In this document: piece after piece, positions 1-8,029 of the stretch
How the letters are laid out: every line of letters begins with the position of its first letter
How positions within the stretch are numbered: position 1 is the stretch's first letter
Source: Formosimonas limnophila
GTDB lineage: Bacteria; Pseudomonadota; Gammaproteobacteria; Burkholderiales; Burkholderiaceae
Assembly: GCF_014652675.1 (NCBI RefSeq)
Contig: NZ_BMZG01000012.1
Coordinates: forward strand, 1-56,978
Direction: 5' to 3'
Length of the DNA: 56,978 nt
Notes under the pieces: generated by a model
Told to the model about the DNA's origin: nothing
The model's input: only the letters and a program-made list of their open reading frames with translations
The model's database searches: none
Position numbers and translations under genes: made by a program

Positions 1-2
1 CC

Positions 3-1100
3 TTAGGTGAGAACCCCACCGAAAGCCAAAAGCAAGCCGTGTTTGAAACACTGTCCAGAAATGGTACATTGGGCAGCTACTTCCAAACCAATCAAGCCTA
101 CATTGACGGCCAAAAAGACTTCGCACCCGGTGGCAAATACAACATGGCCTCCCAAGCCATCACAGGCCTACTCGCCAGTGCCGCAGGCGGCAATTTGCAA
201 CAAGGCATCGCCAACGCCGCCGCGCCACTGCTTGCCAGCCAAGTCGGTGACTACTTCGACCGCCAACCCGACACCGAAGCGAACAACGCCGCACGTCTCC
301 TCACCCACGCCGCCGTCGGAGCCGCCGTCGCCTACCTATCAGGCAACGACGCTGCCTCAGGCGCAGCAGGTGCTGTCACAGGCGAAGCCCTCGCTCAAAT
401 CATCATCAACACCAGATACGATGGCAAAACATCCGACCAGCTCACCACCGCAGAGAAAGAAGACATCCGAGCCATCTCAACACTCGCAGCAACACTTGTC
501 GGTGGGGCGACAGGTGGCAGCTTTGAAGATGCCGTCACAGCAGGGGCGGCGGGGTATAATGCGGCGGTGAATAACTGTTTAGCAAGCGAGTGCACATCGA
601 AAAAGTGGGATAGAACTCAACCTGGATATCATAAATATGAACTAACAAGTCCAGCTATGTGTAACATTAATAAAGATTCAGGTTGTTTGGATGCGGTAAA
701 AGCAGAACTTGCTTGCAATTCTGCACCAGGACAATCTGCCTGTACACAACCAGGTATAAATACCGCTCACGCTCTGCTCGGTGGAAATGTTATTACTCAA
801 TATTTATCAGGATCAGGTATGACTGTGGTCAACGGAACTTATGAAAATCATACTTTTCACGATGGATATATTCAAAGAAGCATCATGGTGACACCAAATG
901 GTGATGTGAAAATTCTCACAATAGGCGAAGGTGTAAATCAACCACGGTCTATTGTTGGTTTAGTAACCGCTAGTGCAAGTACTGTTGCAACATTTAATAC
1001 CGTCGCAGGCATACCTTTATTCCGAAATTTAGATGCCAATGTCAGAAAAAATGTGCGAGACAGACTTGGCAAGTCTCTTTGGCCAGATTTAGGAAATTAA
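3..1100 (+). CDS. CdiA/hemagglutinin-type toxin, C-terminal part (5' truncated by window edge)
   Basis: The frame is open from the window edge, so this is the 3' end of a much larger gene; the internal GTG at 39 is not a real start. The first part is Ala/Gly-rich, with segments such as ALAQIIINTRYDGK and LAATLVGGATGGSFEDAVTAGAAGYNAAVNN. This is the pre-toxin region of two-partner-secreted CdiA/filamentous hemagglutinin proteins, and AVNN stands where the VENN boundary motif is expected. Beyond it the base composition becomes AT-richer and the protein turns into an unrelated domain of about 170 residues, as is usual for exchangeable CDI toxin tips. I do not recognise the toxin fold. It has four cysteines in its first part and a moderately hydrophobic stretch near IVGLVTASASTVATF, which could fit a membrane-active toxin. 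A small membrane protein follows and may be the immunity partner. The family call is good; the toxin activity is unknown. Confidence 0.75.
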   Translation, partial: LGENPTESQKQAVFETLSRNGTLGSYFQTNQAYIDGQKDFAPGGKYNMASQAITGLLASAAGGNLQQGIANAAAPLLASQVGDYFDRQPDTEANNAARLLTHAAVGAAVAYLSGNDAASGAAGAVTGEALAQIIINTRYDGKTSDQLTTAEKEDIRAISTLAATLVGGATGGSFEDAVTAGAAGYNAAVNNCLASECTSKKWDRTQPGYHKYELTSPAMCNINKDSGCLDAVKAELACNSAPGQSACTQPGINTAHALLGGNVITQYLSGSGMTVVNGTYENHTFHDGYIQRSIMVTPNGDVKILTIGEGVNQPRSIVGLVTASASTVATFNTVAGIPLFRNLDANVRKNVRDRLGKSLWPDLGN

Positions 1101-1133
1101 ATGCAAAAGTAACTTTGCTTAAAGAAAGAAACT

Positions 1134-1226
1134 ATGAAAAAACAATTTATTCGGTTCCTAATATTTCTAACGGTAATATATATTTTTTGGGTGATTGTCA
1201 CACTGAGAGTTTTGATTTTTGGTTAA
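1134..1226 (+). CDS. Possible 30-residue hydrophobic small protein
   Basis: ATG to TAA encodes 30 residues: MKKQFIRF, then an almost continuous hydrophobic helix, then a short LRVLIFG tail. It begins 34 bases after the CdiA-like gene, with a weak purine-rich stretch (aaagaaagaaa) upstream. It could be a single-span membrane peptide of the toxin cassette, a remnant of an immunity gene, or chance coding in AT-rich DNA. No family is recognised. Confidence 0.25.
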   Translation: MKKQFIRFLIFLTVIYIFWVIVTLRVLIFG

Positions 1227-1334
1227 GCTCCCATATCTTTTAAGACTAACTCTTCAGACTAATTTGATGACTTGGTTTTCAATTTTTTTATGATGCTCTT
1301 TGTGAAAAAGCATTTTTTATAGTGGGAATATAAG

Positions 1335-1622
1335 ATGTCTCTGAAAGCGAATCAAATTTTCAAAAGAAATGCATTTATCATTTGGGGCGTTGTTTCAATT
1401 ATTCTTTTGATATTGCTATCTTTTGGTTTGTATAAAGATTATCAGCAAGATAATTTGACCTTTAACAACGCTAAAATTATTAATCACGTATTACCAACTT
1501 TGCCTTATGGAGGAATAGCTATCGTAATTTGCTATTTTTGGGCTACGATTTTATGGTTGTTAGTTTCACTTACTGAAATAATAATTCGGAAAGTTTTTTC
1601 AAAGCGCGGTAGTGTGCAATAA
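1335..1622 (+). CDS. Small two-helix membrane protein, candidate CDI immunity protein
   Basis: This 95-residue protein has two clear hydrophobic helices, at about residues 13-33 and 57-80, with basic flanks (KRN before the first, RKVFSKRG after the second). The N-terminus is therefore probably cytoplasmic. A GGGA stretch lies just upstream of the ATG. It is AT-rich like the toxin tip. In CDI loci the immunity gene follows cdiA directly, and pore-forming or membrane-active CdiA tips are typically paired with integral membrane immunity proteins. The assignment rests only on position and topology, because the sequence matches no immunity family I know. Confidence 0.5.
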   Translation: MSLKANQIFKRNAFIIWGVVSIILLILLSFGLYKDYQQDNLTFNNAKIINHVLPTLPYGGIAIVICYFWATILWLLVSLTEIIIRKVFSKRGSVQ

Positions 1623-1659
1623 GCGAAGCTGTCATGTCCAGTGGCACCCGTACCATTTC

Positions 1660-1690
1660 AATCTTCAAAATTCGTAATTTTTGAAGATTT
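1660..1690. other. Stem-loop after the toxin/immunity cassette
   Basis: AATCTTCAAAATT pairs with AATTTTTGAAGATT around a three-base loop, with one bulged T. It lies shortly downstream of the immunity candidate and is followed by TTAGG rather than a long T-run. It could be a weak terminator or a recombination scar. Confidence 0.4.
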
Positions 1691-2117
1691 TAGGTTTTGA
1701 TTTAGCCCCGCCAAGGCTGGGCGAGCCATAATTGGCTGAGTAAATTATTCTTTTGCTGTTTGGTTTTGAGTCTATTTTAGGATTTTAGGTGAGTTTGTGT
1801 GCTACTGGTTCGGACAGCATTTGTTTTTCTGAATTGTGTTTTTGAGTTGTGAGTCATGTTTTTAGTCAGGCGGTTCATACACGCTGTCCCGTCCACGATA
1901 TGGACACTAAAAAGCCATCAGATTTTCTCTGAAATTTTCATAAAATTTTGCTTGATTGAGAACGAGCCATTTAAAACTGGCTCGTTTTACACTGCATTTT
2001 TAATACGCGATACAGTCCAATCGATTGAATCGTGCAAATTGGGTGATTAACGGGCAGCCAAATGCCTTGCCAGTGCGGACACACCAAGCATTTTTTGGTG
2101 ATGTTCAACAAGCTGTT
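1691..2117. other. Gene-poor stretch, no supported gene
   Basis: About 430 bases between the immunity candidate and the DDE integrase. A 64-codon open frame at 1856-2050 has no ribosome-binding site and no recognisable protein features. GC-rich and AT-rich patches alternate, as expected from old insertions. No terminal inverted repeats for the neighbouring integrase could be recognised by eye. Confidence 0.4.
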
Positions 2118-3074
2118 TTACTCAGGTGGTATATAAAACCCCGTGAGCAATCCATCCATGGCAGATATGAGAATTGATTCCTTATTTGGGAACGGTTGAT
2201 TTTTGATTTTGACACGCCCGTTTTGTCGCAATACCTCTATAGGCGTTTGTCCACTAAGATTTTGGTGTGGTCGAACATGATTGTAAAATGCTGTGAACTC
2301 GTTTAAAGCGGCTTGAAACTGCAGATTGCCGTGGAGGCGTAACTGACGTATCAAGGGTTTTAGTGTACCAAAGAGCCGCTCAATTTTGCCGTTTTGCCAC
2401 GGTGCATGAGTGTCAATGGTTTGATGATGAATGCCTGTTAGCTTGAGAAACGTTCTGAATGTCCAGCTTGTAAAGACACGCTCATTGTCAGAACGTACTC
2501 GCTTTGGCTTGCCGTACTGCCCAATCGCTAAACACAGGTAGCCCAATAATGTCCATGAACGGCGATTAACCAATGCCTTGAGTTGCACCACAGTGCGTGA
2601 GCCATGTTCAATGATGCCCAGCGCACAACACTGCACATGTCCTGCATCTTGGTAAAATGTTAAATCCAAAGCCCATGTGTCATTGATAACTACTGGGCGT
2701 GGTGGACGGCGACGTATTTCTCGGCGTTTGATGGTGATTTGGTATTGATGGTTCTTGATGACTTGTGCGACAAACGATTTGCCGACAGTCACGTGGTGTG
2801 ATGATTTGCCGTGGAGTCGATTAAATGTTAGTGACAGTGACCGACAGCCTGCATTGGGCATCAGGGCTTTCAAACGAATCAGCTCATCTTTTACCCAAGC
2901 GGGTTTGGGTGCGCTGCTGTGAATCACCAATGATTCATGATGAGTGATATTTTGTTTGAGCTTTGTTCGTTTGAATGGTGGTGTGATTCTGTTCTTTGAG
3001 TAAAGCCAGTACTTTAACCCAACAGCAATAACCATTAGCACAATGAGCCACACACAGCTTTGTAAGATTGTCAT
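2118..3074 (-). CDS. DDE (rve-type) integrase/transposase with N-terminal membrane helix
   Basis: This 318-residue protein has an integrase catalytic core of the IS3/IS481 clan. The acidic triad is visible as D137 (WALDLTF), D196 (RSDNERVF) and E232 (WQNGKIERLFG), giving DD(35)E spacing. The C-terminal YNHVRPHQNLSG block is typical of the superfamily. Residues 6-22 form a hydrophobic segment, so the enzyme is probably membrane-anchored, an odd feature for a transposase that recurs in a family of stand-alone proteobacterial 'integrase core' proteins. The gene appears complete. It is divergent from the eight-repeat HTH protein, with only about 50 bases between the start codons, which suggests shared regulation or function. 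No flanking inverted repeats were seen, so it may not be a simple insertion sequence. Confidence 0.8.
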   Translation of the reverse strand: MTILQSCVWLIVLMVIAVGLKYWLYSKNRITPPFKRTKLKQNITHHESLVIHSSAPKPAWVKDELIRLKALMPNAGCRSLSLTFNRLHGKSSHHVTVGKSFVAQVIKNHQYQITIKRREIRRRPPRPVVINDTWALDLTFYQDAGHVQCCALGIIEHGSRTVVQLKALVNRRSWTLLGYLCLAIGQYGKPKRVRSDNERVFTSWTFRTFLKLTGIHHQTIDTHAPWQNGKIERLFGTLKPLIRQLRLHGNLQFQAALNEFTAFYNHVRPHQNLSGQTPIEVLRQNGRVKIKNQPFPNKESILISAMDGLLTGFYIPPE

Positions 3075-3125
3075 AGACTAAATTGCCATCATAGCCGAAA
3101 AGAGAAACTTCGAATCCACGAAAAA

Positions 3126-4436
3126 ATGCCTCGACGTAAAGAAACTTCTCCATTAATTTTCTCACGCGTACCTCAACGCAAAGTGAAGCCTAAAATCAGG
3201 AAACGCCGCCCCTCGCACGTTTGGACGGCGGCTGACGTGGCACTGCTTGGGACCATGAGCGATGCCGATGCTGCACGTAAAATTGGCGTGAGTCAAAGTC
3301 ATGTCAGTAACGTGCGAGTGCGTTTGAACATTGAAGCGTTCAAACCCATCTACCGAATTGAGTGGACAAACGAAATCCTGTCCTTACTCGGTAAAGTATC
3401 TGATGCAAAAATTAGTCAACGTTTCGGTATCGCTCACACCCCCATTGCACTTAAGCGCAAAGAGTTGGGGATAGCCCCGTTCAAACAGCCAGCACCACTT
3501 GTACAATGGACTGATGAGATGTTGTCTAGGTTGGGTACACAGTCTGATGCTTCCTTATCGCGTTTATGGGGTGTGAGTGGTACCCGCATCCAAGCCAAAC
3601 GCACGCAGCTAAACATTCCCGCTTGCCCAACACCCGAATGGACACCTGACAAATTGGCGTTATTGGGAACAGCCCCCGATAAAGAGTTAGCCAATCAGTG
3701 GGGCTTTCCTGCCCACAAGGTCAGCACAAGGCGCAAAAGACTCGGAATCCCTGCCCATCATCAAAAATCCCCCAACACCGTCTGGACATCAGAGATGCTG
3801 GCCGTCTTAGGCACAGATGCGGACAGTGTCATTGCTGCTCGACTCAACTTGCCACACACCGTTGTTCATAAGAAGCGTGCGCAATTAGGTATCAAGGCCG
3901 CACATGCCACAGCCCCTGCATTTAAATGGACGGATGAGACGATCGCATTATTGGGCAAACACTCTGATGCTGCCATCGGTAAACAGTTGGGCATTCACCA
4001 TGCTTGTGTGGGTGACAAACGCCGCTTGCTTGGCATCAAGGCGTATCTACCGCCTCATGTTAAACCACCCAAAGCACGGACCAGAACGATTTGGACTGAT
4101 GACATGCTCAATAAACTGGGAACGGACACGGATCGTGCTTTGGCCAAACAGTTTGGTATTGGCACTAAAGTGGTCTGTCTTAAACGCCATGCGCAGGGCA
4201 TTACCCCTTATGGCAAAAAAGCCCAGCCTATTAATACCCAAACCAATTCTTTAGAAATGCCGTCCGAACCCACACCAAAAACCATGCCCTCAGAACCAAA
4301 GTCTTGGTCAGAGCAATATCTGTCGATGCTGGGTACATTGCCCGATGAGGACTTAGCCAAACAAATGGGGATACTTAAAAAAGAGGTGCGGTTCATGCGA
4401 ATTCGGCGACTTATTAAACAATGGCAGCCTGAGTAG
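3126..4436 (+). CDS. Protein of eight tandem helix-turn-helix-like repeats, putative modular DNA-binding protein
   Basis: The 436 residues are a very basic leader (about 1-32) followed by eight copies of one motif starting at W33, W80, W128, W172, W220, W268, W323 and W394. The consensus is W-T-x-x-x-L-x-x-L-G-T-x-[SP]-D-x-x-[IL]-A-x-x-[LF]-G-[IV], then a variable four-residue patch, then V-x-x-[KR]-R-x-x-L-G-I. Each unit looks like a SANT/homeodomain-like three-helix HTH, the kind of single domain that contributes DNA contacts in phage HNH endonucleases and GcrA-like proteins. The putative recognition-helix residues differ between copies (for example SQSH, AHTP, SGTR, PAHK). Linkers are about 44-48 residues for the first units and longer before the last two. 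No catalytic domain is seen. It is divergent from the DDE integrase and may guide or regulate it; that is inference. The start at the ATG has no strong Shine-Dalgarno. Confidence 0.75.
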   Translation: MPRRKETSPLIFSRVPQRKVKPKIRKRRPSHVWTAADVALLGTMSDADAARKIGVSQSHVSNVRVRLNIEAFKPIYRIEWTNEILSLLGKVSDAKISQRFGIAHTPIALKRKELGIAPFKQPAPLVQWTDEMLSRLGTQSDASLSRLWGVSGTRIQAKRTQLNIPACPTPEWTPDKLALLGTAPDKELANQWGFPAHKVSTRRKRLGIPAHHQKSPNTVWTSEMLAVLGTDADSVIAARLNLPHTVVHKKRAQLGIKAAHATAPAFKWTDETIALLGKHSDAAIGKQLGIHHACVGDKRRLLGIKAYLPPHVKPPKARTRTIWTDDMLNKLGTDTDRALAKQFGIGTKVVCLKRHAQGITPYGKKAQPINTQTNSLEMPSEPTPKTMPSEPKSWSEQYLSMLGTLPDEDLAKQMGILKKEVRFMRIRRLIKQWQPE

Positions 4437-4523
4437 TTTTGTCTCTGAGTCCGACATCGAACTACCGAAGCGTTGTAAAATCACTTCATTGTTTAATGCC
4501 CTCAAACCAGCACCGAGCCTCGC

Positions 4524-5165
4524 ATGAAAAATCCCCACCCAACCCTTTCAAACGCCACATCGCGCACAATGATGCTGGCAGTGATGACCTTGTCTCTGAC
4601 GGGCTGTGCACTTTTTGGCCCCAAAGCCATACAACCCGAGCAGGTCAAAGCCAATGGCAAACAGGGCTATTTTGTGTTGTCGTCTGAATACGACAACCAG
4701 CTCAAGCAAATCAATGAGGCCAATAGAAAAACGACCCATGCTTTTGCACCAGCGGTATTCACGATGAACTTTGAGAAGCAGGGGGAAGCCAAACCGCTGA
4801 TTCGTCAGTACCGTTATGCCGAGACTTTGCGTGTGTATGAAGTCAAACCTGATGACGGCCCGTTTCGACTGACCAAAATCGGTACGCTGCAAAAAGTCGA
4901 TACCTACTGGCAATACACCTGCCAAACTTACGGTGTGGCAGGCAAGCCTGGTTATCAGCGCGTGTGCAGCAACCAACCCAATTACAGCCCTGTGTACGAA
5001 TGGCTGTTAATGGACAACACGCCCACACTCACTGTCGCCAAAGACACCATCGCTCTATATGGGAAGCAAGACCCACAAGAACTCAAAGACTCGCATACCA
5101 ATGTGTTGCTGGATAAAGTCAAAGCGCAGGCCGAAACAGCAGGCTTAACGGTCATTGGGTTTTAA
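4524..5165 (+). CDS. Outer-membrane-type lipoprotein of unknown function
   Basis: This 213-residue protein has a lipoprotein signal peptide: basic/polar N-terminus, hydrophobic core MMLAVMTLSLTGC, and lipobox L-T-G-C with the lipidated cysteine at residue 28. The mature part is mixed alpha/beta with a CQTYGVAGKPGYQRVC segment that could form a disulfide. No known family is recognised. It starts 88 bases after the repeat-HTH gene on the same strand and precedes the phage tail genes. It may be cargo of the element or part of the integrase/HTH locus. Confidence 0.65.
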   Translation: MKNPHPTLSNATSRTMMLAVMTLSLTGCALFGPKAIQPEQVKANGKQGYFVLSSEYDNQLKQINEANRKTTHAFAPAVFTMNFEKQGEAKPLIRQYRYAETLRVYEVKPDDGPFRLTKIGTLQKVDTYWQYTCQTYGVAGKPGYQRVCSNQPNYSPVYEWLLMDNTPTLTVAKDTIALYGKQDPQELKDSHTNVLLDKVKAQAETAGLTVIGF

Positions 5166-5227
5166 TGTCTGTCTCTAACGGAGTGGTGATTAGCAATGAT
5201 TTTGTTGAACTCAATGCCCACGACTTT

Positions 5228-5380
5228 TTACTCTCTTGAGTAATGCCACAGCAATGATGTCGAAGTGTGTTTGCTTTGTGCGTTGTGTTGCATATTGAGC
5301 TGACCGTCAAATTGGTGTGTCTTTTGCAAAGTGGCAATCAGCAAGACGGTGATGAGAACAGTATAGTCCCGTTGTTTCAT
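5228..5380 (-). CDS. Possible 50-residue small secreted or membrane-associated protein
   Basis: On the reverse strand an ATG at 5380 is preceded by a good ribosome-binding site (CTGGAG, 8 bases upstream) and opens 50 codons. The N-terminus has MKQRDY then a hydrophobic run (TVLITVLLIATL), like a short signal or anchor; the rest is polar. It occupies part of the otherwise empty 5166-5689 interval between the lipoprotein and the tail tube gene. No family is recognised. Confidence 0.35.
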   Translation of the reverse strand: MKQRDYTVLITVLLIATLQKTHQFDGQLNMQHNAQSKHTSTSLLWHYSRE

Positions 5381-5611
5381 ATCGATTTCTCCAGTTGTTG
5401 TGGTTTGGTTCGTCTATTGAGTGATGAGTGATACAGGTACGTCATTCGCCACCAATGCTGCTAGTTTATTGATAGGTGCCGATGTGAGCGATTAAAGCAC
5501 TTTAATTAGTATGAATCACGGGGTGTAAAAGTTCACACCCGTAAAAAATGCACAAGCGACTCTGCTTTTTAGTACGGTCATATTGATATCCCCCAACTGT
5601 GGTCTGTTTGT

Positions 5612-5655
5612 TTTTGGAAAAACCCAGCCGCCCTTAAAAATAAGCCCCCTACAAT
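5612..5655 (+). promoter_or_regulatory. Candidate phage late promoter ahead of the tube/baseplate operon
   Basis: TTTTGGAAAA at 5612-5621 is followed after exactly 28 bases by TACAAT at 5650-5655, and the tail tube gene starts at 5690. The same 10-mer and the same 28-base spacing to a -10-like hexamer occur before the capsid gene and the lysis cassette. There is no standard -35 box, which fits an activator-dependent promoter with the activator site near -50 to -41. Confidence 0.55.
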
Positions 5656-5689
5656 CGTTGCATCATCCAATGCAACCACAGTAGGACAC

Positions 5690-6217
5690 ATGGCCTTAAA
5701 TACCCCCCAATACTTAGAGCAATTCCACGACCAAACCCAAGCCCTTGGGGCGGATGCCGTCACCAGTGACTTCACATTAGAGATTATTGGGGCTGAATCA
5801 CTGTACCTGCGCACCAAGGGTTTTCCGATTCCGACGACGGCCTCACAAGGCACGATTGAAATTCCGTTGCCACTGGGTGGTCAACGCGGTGAGGCTGTGC
5901 AGAACAAAACCTATTTCACAGGTTCGGTGACGTTTATGGAAACCGTCGATGCCTATGTGCGCAACACCATTGCACGAATTGCCACTGTTGGCATTGCAGG
6001 TGGTCCAGCAGGGTACTTCAATGCATGGGCGTATCATGGTGACCCTCAAAACTACACTTATCGCATGTACCTGCGTCACGCGCACATTGCCTTGTCGGCG
6101 GGCACGCAAACCGATATGTCGAGCAATACCGAAGTGTTGTTGATTGAAGGGGACATCAGCTATCACTACTATGGCCGTCAAGAAATGGGTAATCGTAAAT
6201 TGCTGTCAGGGTATTGA
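5690..6217 (+). CDS. Putative phage tail tube protein (T4 gp19-like)
   Basis: This 175-residue protein has size and pattern typical of the contractile-phage tube family. A segment LRTKGFPIPTTASQGTIEIPL precedes a conserved beta-rich middle (YFTGSVTFMETVDAYVRN) and an aromatic-rich second half, as in T4 gp19-type subunits that stack as hexamers to form the tail tube. It is the first gene after a candidate late promoter and is followed immediately by tail and baseplate genes on the same strand. A sheath gene at 11345 supports a contractile tail. The tube call is from pattern, not alignment; a baseplate protein remains possible. Confidence 0.55.
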   Translation: MALNTPQYLEQFHDQTQALGADAVTSDFTLEIIGAESLYLRTKGFPIPTTASQGTIEIPLPLGGQRGEAVQNKTYFTGSVTFMETVDAYVRNTIARIATVGIAGGPAGYFNAWAYHGDPQNYTYRMYLRHAHIALSAGTQTDMSSNTEVLLIEGDISYHYYGRQEMGNRKLLSGY

Positions 6218-6222
6218 GGTTC

Positions 6223-6624
6223 ATGGACACAACGCTTGCTACATCGATTGAGCCTTATCGCCAAAACTTGGCCGAATGGGTCGCTGAGTACATTGCCAGT
6301 GCGGTCGGGGTGGTGATTGATGAGGTCACGGTGCAGACGCAAGCGGTTGATGTTTATCGACTTTATGCTGCCCACGCCCAATATGACTTTACCGATGTGC
6401 AAATGGTGAGCATCGACAGCATGGTCAGTCAGTCCGAGTGGGCACAAATCATGCCCTTGTTTCGTCTGTATGTTGAGCGTGCCAATGCCACCGCGTTGGA
6501 ATCTGCCAGCATTTATGGGGTGGAGTTATACGGTCGTTCGTCCAGCGAAATCGCCAGTGACATCAGCATCAAAGAAGATGAGCTCAAAGGTTTGGCCTTT
6601 GACTTTGCGATTGTCACGGTGTAG
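6223..6624 (+). CDS. Phage tail/baseplate-associated protein, unknown role
   Basis: I place the start at the ATG at 6223, giving MDTTLATSIEP, because the longer frame opens with a TTG overlapping the tube gene's stop. The protein is about 133 residues, soluble, mixed alpha/beta, with no motif I recognise. It sits between the tube gene and the baseplate hub gene with almost no gaps, so it is probably a tail completion, connector or chaperone protein. Exact function unknown. Confidence 0.5.
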   Translation: MDTTLATSIEPYRQNLAEWVAEYIASAVGVVIDEVTVQTQAVDVYRLYAAHAQYDFTDVQMVSIDSMVSQSEWAQIMPLFRLYVERANATALESASIYGVELYGRSSSEIASDISIKEDELKGLAFDFAIVTV

Positions 6625-6631
6625 GTGAAGT

Positions 6632-7537
6632 ATGGACATTCAACTGTCGAACGGCCAATGGCTGCGAGCCGATTTAACGCCCTGTGTCACCCTGCGCACA
6701 GACCTGTCGCCCGTACCAGCCACCTTAGAGGTGGTTGTGCGATTGGATGATAAGCTTGCGCCCTTATTGGCAGAAGGCCAAACCATCACAGCAGGCTATG
6801 AGCATGCTGCCTACACCATCATTCACAACCGCCGCATGGCTGACGGGGCACAAGTGCAGGGCAACCGTCTGATGGGGTTTCACAAAATCATCGCCTTGCT
6901 CGAATCCTGTCACAAAGTCGCCTTCATTCGCAACGCCGCCATCATCAAAGAAAACGCCCCGCTGACCGACATTTACCGCGCCGCAGGGGCGACGTGTTCA
7001 ATCAGCAGCGATATTCGCGTCAAACGTTTTTACTGCTATGTGGGTCAAGCCCCGAGCTTTGCGATTGCGCGTGCTTTGCAAGAAGAAGCCGCCGCTTTGT
7101 TCTGGACAGGCAGTCAAGTGCGTGTGCAACGCTTGGCCGAAATGTTCAAGACGGAGCCTGTTGAACGTTTGCCCGTGGACACCACGCAAACCTTGACCAG
7201 TCAGTTTCTTGAGCGACATGGTGCACCGTCTTACTTCTCAGCCAAGGATGATGCCAGTTTAGCCAATAGCCGCAACAAGGGCAATCGTTCTGCGCAGTTC
7301 TATTTGAGTGCGGACCAACAAATGCTCAACAACCTATCAACCTTCTTGTTACAAAAGAAAGTATGGACCACCCGCTACAATCCCAAAATCGCCGCAGGCC
7401 ACCTGATCGACGTCGCGGGTAAAAACCACGTGGTCATCACTGCCGCTCACCAACGCATTCAAGGCGGTCATGGTTTGCAAGTCACCGACCGTTCACGTTT
7501 TTGGCTGGGTGAGTTGTACACAGGGGCACGCGTATGA
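6632..7537 (+). CDS. Baseplate hub protein (phage late control D / gp44-like)
   Basis: The 301 residues begin with a beta-rich region (LSNGQWLRADLTPCVTLR) and continue with the layout of the gpD/gp27/Mu gp44 hub family, which forms the ring joining tube to spike. It overlaps the next gene by four bases (ATGA), and that gene encodes an OB-fold spike protein. This is the usual hub-spike pair of contractile injection machines. Size is a little shorter than Mu gp44. Confidence 0.55.
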   Translation: MDIQLSNGQWLRADLTPCVTLRTDLSPVPATLEVVVRLDDKLAPLLAEGQTITAGYEHAAYTIIHNRRMADGAQVQGNRLMGFHKIIALLESCHKVAFIRNAAIIKENAPLTDIYRAAGATCSISSDIRVKRFYCYVGQAPSFAIARALQEEAAALFWTGSQVRVQRLAEMFKTEPVERLPVDTTQTLTSQFLERHGAPSYFSAKDDASLANSRNKGNRSAQFYLSADQQMLNNLSTFLLQKKVWTTRYNPKIAAGHLIDVAGKNHVVITAAHQRIQGGHGLQVTDRSRFWLGELYTGARV

Positions 7538-7974
7538 ACAAAATCCCCGCCACCATCCATTCATGGGACGGCAAGATTTGTCGTGTCAGCATCGACGGTT
7601 ACACCGATGGTGCCAATGTGCAGCCACAGGCCGAAGTGTGTTTTCCGCTGGGTGATAAGCCCGCACACACCGATTTTCGACTGCTCAAAGGTGATGCGGT
7701 GTGGGTTGAGTTCAATAACGGCAATCCCAATGAGCCGTTTGTGGTTGGGTTTCGCAACAAAAACACAGGCACAGCCAAAGGCTATCGCCGCCTACACCAC
7801 GACAACATTGAAATGGCCGCTGATGCACAGTTCAACATCGCCGCCGCTCAAACCAAAATCACCGCGCCTACCACCATTATCGGTGACTTGATTGTTCAGG
7901 GCAACATCAGAAGCACGGGCAATATGAAAGCAGACGGCACGATGACAGATTCAGACGGCAACAACGGGGCTTAA
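7534..7974 (+). CDS. Baseplate spike protein (gpV/gp45-like)
   Basis: The 146 residues open with an OB-fold-like part (IPATIHSWDGKICRVSIDGY, with LKGDAVWVEFNNGNPNEPFVVGF), followed by a region of short repeating beta strands (TIIGDLIVQGNIRSTGNMK) expected of the trimeric beta-helix that pierces the outer membrane. This is the arrangement of P2 gpV and Mu gp45 spikes. The start codon overlaps the hub gene's stop, implying translational coupling. The tip lacks an obvious HxH iron-binding motif. Confidence 0.65.
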   Translation: MNKIPATIHSWDGKICRVSIDGYTDGANVQPQAEVCFPLGDKPAHTDFRLLKGDAVWVEFNNGNPNEPFVVGFRNKNTGTAKGYRRLHHDNIEMAADAQFNIAAAQTKITAPTTIIGDLIVQGNIRSTGNMKADGTMTDSDGNNGA

Positions 7975-8029
7975 GTCCACCACCAACTCACCACAATAAC
8001 TACCCACACAACACACAGGAAGAACCAGT

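Noticed and set aside
7-570. 187-codon forward frame over the CdiA-like region
   Set aside because: It is Pro/Thr/Ser-rich shadow coding of the true frame, which is open to the window edge and has CdiA features.
1856-2050. 64-codon frame in the gap before the integrase
   Set aside because: No ribosome-binding site, no protein-like pattern; likely chance.
4548-4976. 142-codon reverse frame over the lipoprotein gene
   Set aside because: The forward frame has a lipoprotein signal and consistent protein composition; the reverse frame has none.
5521-5540. GGGTGT-N8-ACACCC inverted repeat before the tail tube gene
   Set aside because: Six-base arms without a following T-run; too weak to call as terminator or operator.
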